Origin: Streptacidiphilus pinicola
GTDB taxonomy: Bacteria; Actinomycetota; Actinomycetes; Streptomycetales; Streptomycetaceae
Assembly: GCF_003258295.1 (NCBI RefSeq)
Contig: NZ_QKYN01000185.1
Span: 1-63,059 of the forward strand
Reading direction: 5' to 3'
Length of the DNA: 63,059 nucleotides
In this document: positions 60,679-63,059 of the stretch, one piece after another
How the letters are laid out: every line of letters begins with the position of its first letter
Position numbering within the stretch: position 1 is the stretch's first letter
Program-made: the position numbers and the translations under genes
Notes under the pieces: generated by a model
Database searches by the model: none
Told to the model about the DNA's origin: nothing
Seen by the model: the letters and a program-made list of their open reading frames with translations, nothing else

Positions 60679-61959
60679 TCAGCCCGCGGTGAAGGCCGTC
60701 AGGCCGTTCGGGGTACCCAGGCCGGTGGGGCCGTCGTAACCGACCTCGGCGGTGCAGAGGTAGGCCGGGTCGCAGGTGCCGTTGCTGCCGGTGGTGACGT
60801 CATTGAGGGCGCTGGTGTGCAGGTACGGGTACTTCGACGGGTAGTCGCTGCTGCCCGCGGTGCCCGCGTCCGCGTAGACGCCCGCGATGATCGGCGACGA
60901 GGCGCTGGTGCCGCCGTAGACGTTCCAGCCGCTGGCCTGGTAGCTGTCGTAGACCGCGACGCCGGTGGCCGGGTCGGCGACGGCGGAGACGTCGGCGACG
61001 GTGCGGTTGGAGCAGCCGGTGTCGGTCTGCCAGCTGGGCTTGGGCTCGTAGGCCGAGCAGCCGGAGCCGGTGCCCTCGGTGCTGGAGGTCGACCAGACGC
61101 TCTCGCTCCAACCGCGGCTGCTGGAGTCCTTGGTGAGCGAGGTGCCACCGACGGCGGTGACGTACTGGCTCGACGCCGGGTACTCCGCGCCGTAGGCCGA
61201 GTCGCCGGCCGAGACGGTGATGGCGACGCCGGGGTGGTTGAAGTAGCTGTTGTCGGCGCTGGTGTCGCTCGAGTCCTCGGAGCCGCCGTAGCTGTTGGAG
61301 ACCTGGGTGGCGCCCAGCGAGACCGCCTCGTTGACGGCGGTGCCCAGGTCGCTCATGTTCGCCGAGCTGGCCTCGACCAGGATGATGTGGGCCTGCGGCG
61401 CGATCGCGGAGACCATGTCCAGGTCGAGCGAGATCTCGCCCGCCCAACCGGAGTCGGCGGTCGGGTAGTTGCTGCCGCCGGTCTGGTCGACCTTGCTGAA
61501 GCAGCCGTTGGCCGTGGTGCAGTCCGGCAGGCCGTACTGGCTGCGGTAGGTGGCGAGGTCGGACTCCGCGTTCGGGTCGTCCTGCGCGTCGACGATCGCG
61601 ATGGTCTGGCCCGCACCGCCGTTGGCCGGCAGGTTGTAGGCACTGAGCAGATCGCTGGGACCGTAGCCGGAGGGGGTGGCGGCGGCGGTCACGGCGTGCG
61701 CGGCGAAGGCGTGCGGCTGGGTGACGTCGGTGCGCATCTCGGCGAGGCAGGACATCATCCGGTGGTGCTTGGGCGCGGCGCAGAGGTGCCGGGTGTGCAC
61801 CTGGTGCTTGGCGGCGACGGCCTGTGCGGCGTTCGCCTTGCTCGCGCTCACCGGGCTCGCGGTCGCCGGTGCGGCCACCGCGACGGCGCCGCCGAGCAGC
61901 GCGGCGACGGCGAAGCCGATGGCCACGGGCTTCCGGTGCGATATGGAGGCCTTACCCAT
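60679..61959 (-). CDS. Secreted S53-family (sedolisin-like) peptidase
   Basis: The product is 426 aa from ATG 61959. Sec signal (AIGFAVAALLGGAVAVAAPA), then a short Ala/His-rich region and the S53 catalytic core: Glu175 and Asp179 in WAGEISLDLDM, oxyanion region VSAGDSAYG, catalytic Ser352 in GGTSASSPIIAG. The usual ~180-residue activation pro-domain is missing; only ~75 residues precede the core, as in other small actinobacterial S53-like proteins. The core has six cysteines. Secreted endopeptidase, likely acid-active by family. Confidence 0.88.
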   Translation of the reverse strand: MGKASISHRKPVAIGFAVAALLGGAVAVAAPATASPVSASKANAAQAVAAKHQVHTRHLCAAPKHHRMMSCLAEMRTDVTQPHAFAAHAVTAAATPSGYGPSDLLSAYNLPANGGAGQTIAIVDAQDDPNAESDLATYRSQYGLPDCTTANGCFSKVDQTGGSNYPTADSGWAGEISLDLDMVSAIAPQAHIILVEASSANMSDLGTAVNEAVSLGATQVSNSYGGSEDSSDTSADNSYFNHPGVAITVSAGDSAYGAEYPASSQYVTAVGGTSLTKDSSSRGWSESVWSTSSTEGTGSGCSAYEPKPSWQTDTGCSNRTVADVSAVADPATGVAVYDSYQASGWNVYGGTSASSPIIAGVYADAGTAGSSDYPSKYPYLHTSALNDVTTGSNGTCDPAYLCTAEVGYDGPTGLGTPNGLTAFTAG

Positions 61960-62116
61960 GAGGGTGGAGGTCCTTTCGGGGTCGGCCGCCCTGCGGCCGG
62001 TGGGCCGAATGTCCTGAGCATGCCAATCGTGCCTACGCACGTCGGCATGGAGGACCAGGGCGGGTGGGGATGACACCACAAGGTGGGGTGTGCCTTGTTG
62101 GGTCCAAGACAAGCAG

Positions 62117-62223
62117 CGCGTCATCTGACGCGTCAACAAGAGTTCAGAGGATTTTCAGAGGAGAACCGCCACCGGTCGGTTACCGTCAGGTAAAGCTCCA
62201 GCTGAGGGGGCGTCACCTGACGC
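62117..62223. promoter_or_regulatory. Pair of GCGTCA-N2-TGACGC boxes upstream of the S53 gene
   Basis: CGCGTCA-TC-TGACGCG (62117-62132) and GCGTCA-CC-TGACGC (62210-62223) are near-identical palindromes 92 bp apart. Between them TTACC-GTCA-GGTAA (62180-62193) is a further palindrome, and TTCAGAGGA is directly repeated near 62142 and 62154. The whole 61960-62254 gap holds no gene. It appears to be a complex regulatory region for the secreted peptidase. Confidence 0.5.
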
Positions 62224-62254
62224 GGCACGATTCCCAGAAAATTTTCAGGAATCC

Positions 62255-62995
62255 TCAGCGGAGTGTCGCCAGCACCGCCTCGGCCATGCCCTGCTCGCCG
62301 CGCGCGTTGGGGTGGAGCGAGGCGGCCTGGGTGGCCGGCAGCAGTGGCTCGATCCAGCGGTTCTCGGGAGCCTGGCAGGCGTCGTGGCCGAGCGAGGGCG
62401 TCCAAGTGTCGACGAAGCGCGCGCCCGCGGCGCCGGCCCGCGCTCGCAGCATCGTGTTCAGCTGCTGCTCCTTGAGCCGCAGGTAGGCCACATCGCTCGC
62501 GGTCATGGCCAGCCCGGAGGCGCAGGCCGCGCCGTCGGCGGGCAGGATCGCCGGATAGCCGACGACGTAGACGTGGGCATGCGGGGCGCGGCGACGGATT
62601 TCAGCCAGGGCCGTGGTCAGCCGCTCCCCCGCCGTGCGGATCCGGGCCGCGACACTGTCCTCGCCGCCGGCGGTCAACTGCTCGCGGCAGGGCGTCTGCC
62701 GCAGCAGGCCCGCGGTGACGCAGCGTTGGATCAGGTCCGCGAAGCCGATGTCGTTGCCGCCGATGCCGAGTGTCACCAGGCGGGTGGCCGGGGAGAGCAC
62801 GGAGAGCTGCGAAGGATTGACGCCGTTCGCGGTGCTCTGGCCACGGCTGAGGTCCGCTATCCGCGCGCCGCTGCAGCTGACGTCGCGGAACTGACCGCCG
62901 GCCAGGTGCAGGCGTGCGGCGAGCAGCGCCGGGTAGGCGCGGCTGGAACGGCCGCAGCCGGCCGGGAGGCCGGTCTGCTCGGGGATGCCGGGCCC
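62255..62995 (-). CDS. SGNH/GDSL hydrolase, N-terminus missing at a fold-back
   Basis: The coherent coding frame covers about 246 codons: GPGIPEQTGLPAGCGRSSRA, VTLGIGGNDIGFADL (block III), and SLHPNARGEQGMAEAVL with the Asp/His-type C-terminal block V. This is a secreted-lipase-type SGNH hydrolase. Block I with the nucleophile (YVALGDSYT) should lie just upstream but instead is found on the opposite strand at 62996-63020, inside the loop of a terminal inverted repeat. The gene is therefore interrupted or mis-assembled here. Confidence 0.8.
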   Translation of the reverse strand, partial: GPGIPEQTGLPAGCGRSSRAYPALLAARLHLAGGQFRDVSCSGARIADLSRGQSTANGVNPSQLSVLSPATRLVTLGIGGNDIGFADLIQRCVTAGLLRQTPCREQLTAGGEDSVAARIRTAGERLTTALAEIRRRAPHAHVYVVGYPAILPADGAACASGLAMTASDVAYLRLKEQQLNTMLRARAGAAGARFVDTWTPSLGHDACQAPENRWIEPLLPATQAASLHPNARGEQGMAEAVLATLR

Positions 62996-63059
62996 TATGT
63001 CGCGCTCGGTGACTCCTACACGACACAGGGCCCGGCATCCCCGAGCAGACCGGCCTCCC
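62964..63059. repeat. Terminal inverted repeat (fold-back) reaching the window end
   Basis: Arms 62964-62995 and 63028-63059 are perfect 32-nt reverse complements around a 32-nt loop. The right arm ends exactly at the last base. The loop encodes the SGNH block I in the plus orientation. Confidence 0.9.

Overview
This is a very GC-rich actinobacterial window, most likely from Streptomycetaceae (Streptomyces, Kitasatospora or Streptacidiphilus type). The grounds are codon use, Tat/lipobox secretion signals, a desferrioxamine-type siderophore locus with DmdR/IdeR-type iron boxes (19-bp TTAGGTTAGG-type), an intergenic inverted repeat of a kind familiar from Streptomyces genomes, and DeoR-type regulation of a fructose PTS. 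Both window ends cut genes: a MocR regulator at base 1 and an SGNH hydrolase at the right end, where a fold-back repeat runs to the last base. The window may therefore be a whole contig. No rRNA, tRNA, CRISPR array, transposase or integrase was found.

Left part (1-14.1 kb): a divergent MocR/EamA pair; a four-gene catabolic-looking operon (acetoacetate-decarboxylase-like protein, SDR, two paralogous amidohydrolases) behind a palindromic operator; small secreted proteins; a sterol-desaturase-like enzyme; an SnoaL-like protein next to the deletion-scarred remains of an NmrA reductase and an AraC regulator; exonuclease III; CtaG; an orphan TagG-like ABC permease; and a strictosidine-synthase-like beta-propeller. 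Next, 14.5-20.6 kb is a compact fructose phosphotransferase locus: ptsH-ptsI on the minus strand, divergent from fruR-fruK-fruA. It is followed by a secreted M9 collagenase, a LysR regulator, and a QAT-type (OpuC/ProX-like) osmoprotectant ABC transporter whose binding lipoprotein appears circularly permuted.

Accessory part (about 28.9-34.0 kb): a 5-kb segment bounded by a 20-bp direct repeat. It carries gene fragments, small zinc-ribbon-like proteins, a HAD phosphatase, an XRE-type regulator, and several short genes broken by single-base shifts that all run in the same direction.

Right part: a MarR/SnoaL/SDR locus with a clear promoter-operator; a four-gene polyol-phosphate/glycolipid-type operon (nucleotidyltransferase, glycerol-1-phosphate-dehydrogenase-like enzyme, CDP-alcohol phosphotransferase, glycosyltransferase) divergent from idi; a cation antiporter; a MarR-MFS-isochorismatase operon; an SDR; an L,D-transpeptidase; and a trans-acting-enoyl-reductase-like protein. 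From 48.0 to 60.6 kb lies an iron locus: ATPase, two FecCD permeases, binding lipoprotein, siderophore-interacting reductase, desA, desB, a fused desC-desD, an MFS exporter and an ArsR-type regulator. A secreted S53 peptidase and the truncated SGNH hydrolase close the window. Most gene sets are flanked by strong GC-rich hairpin terminators between convergent units.
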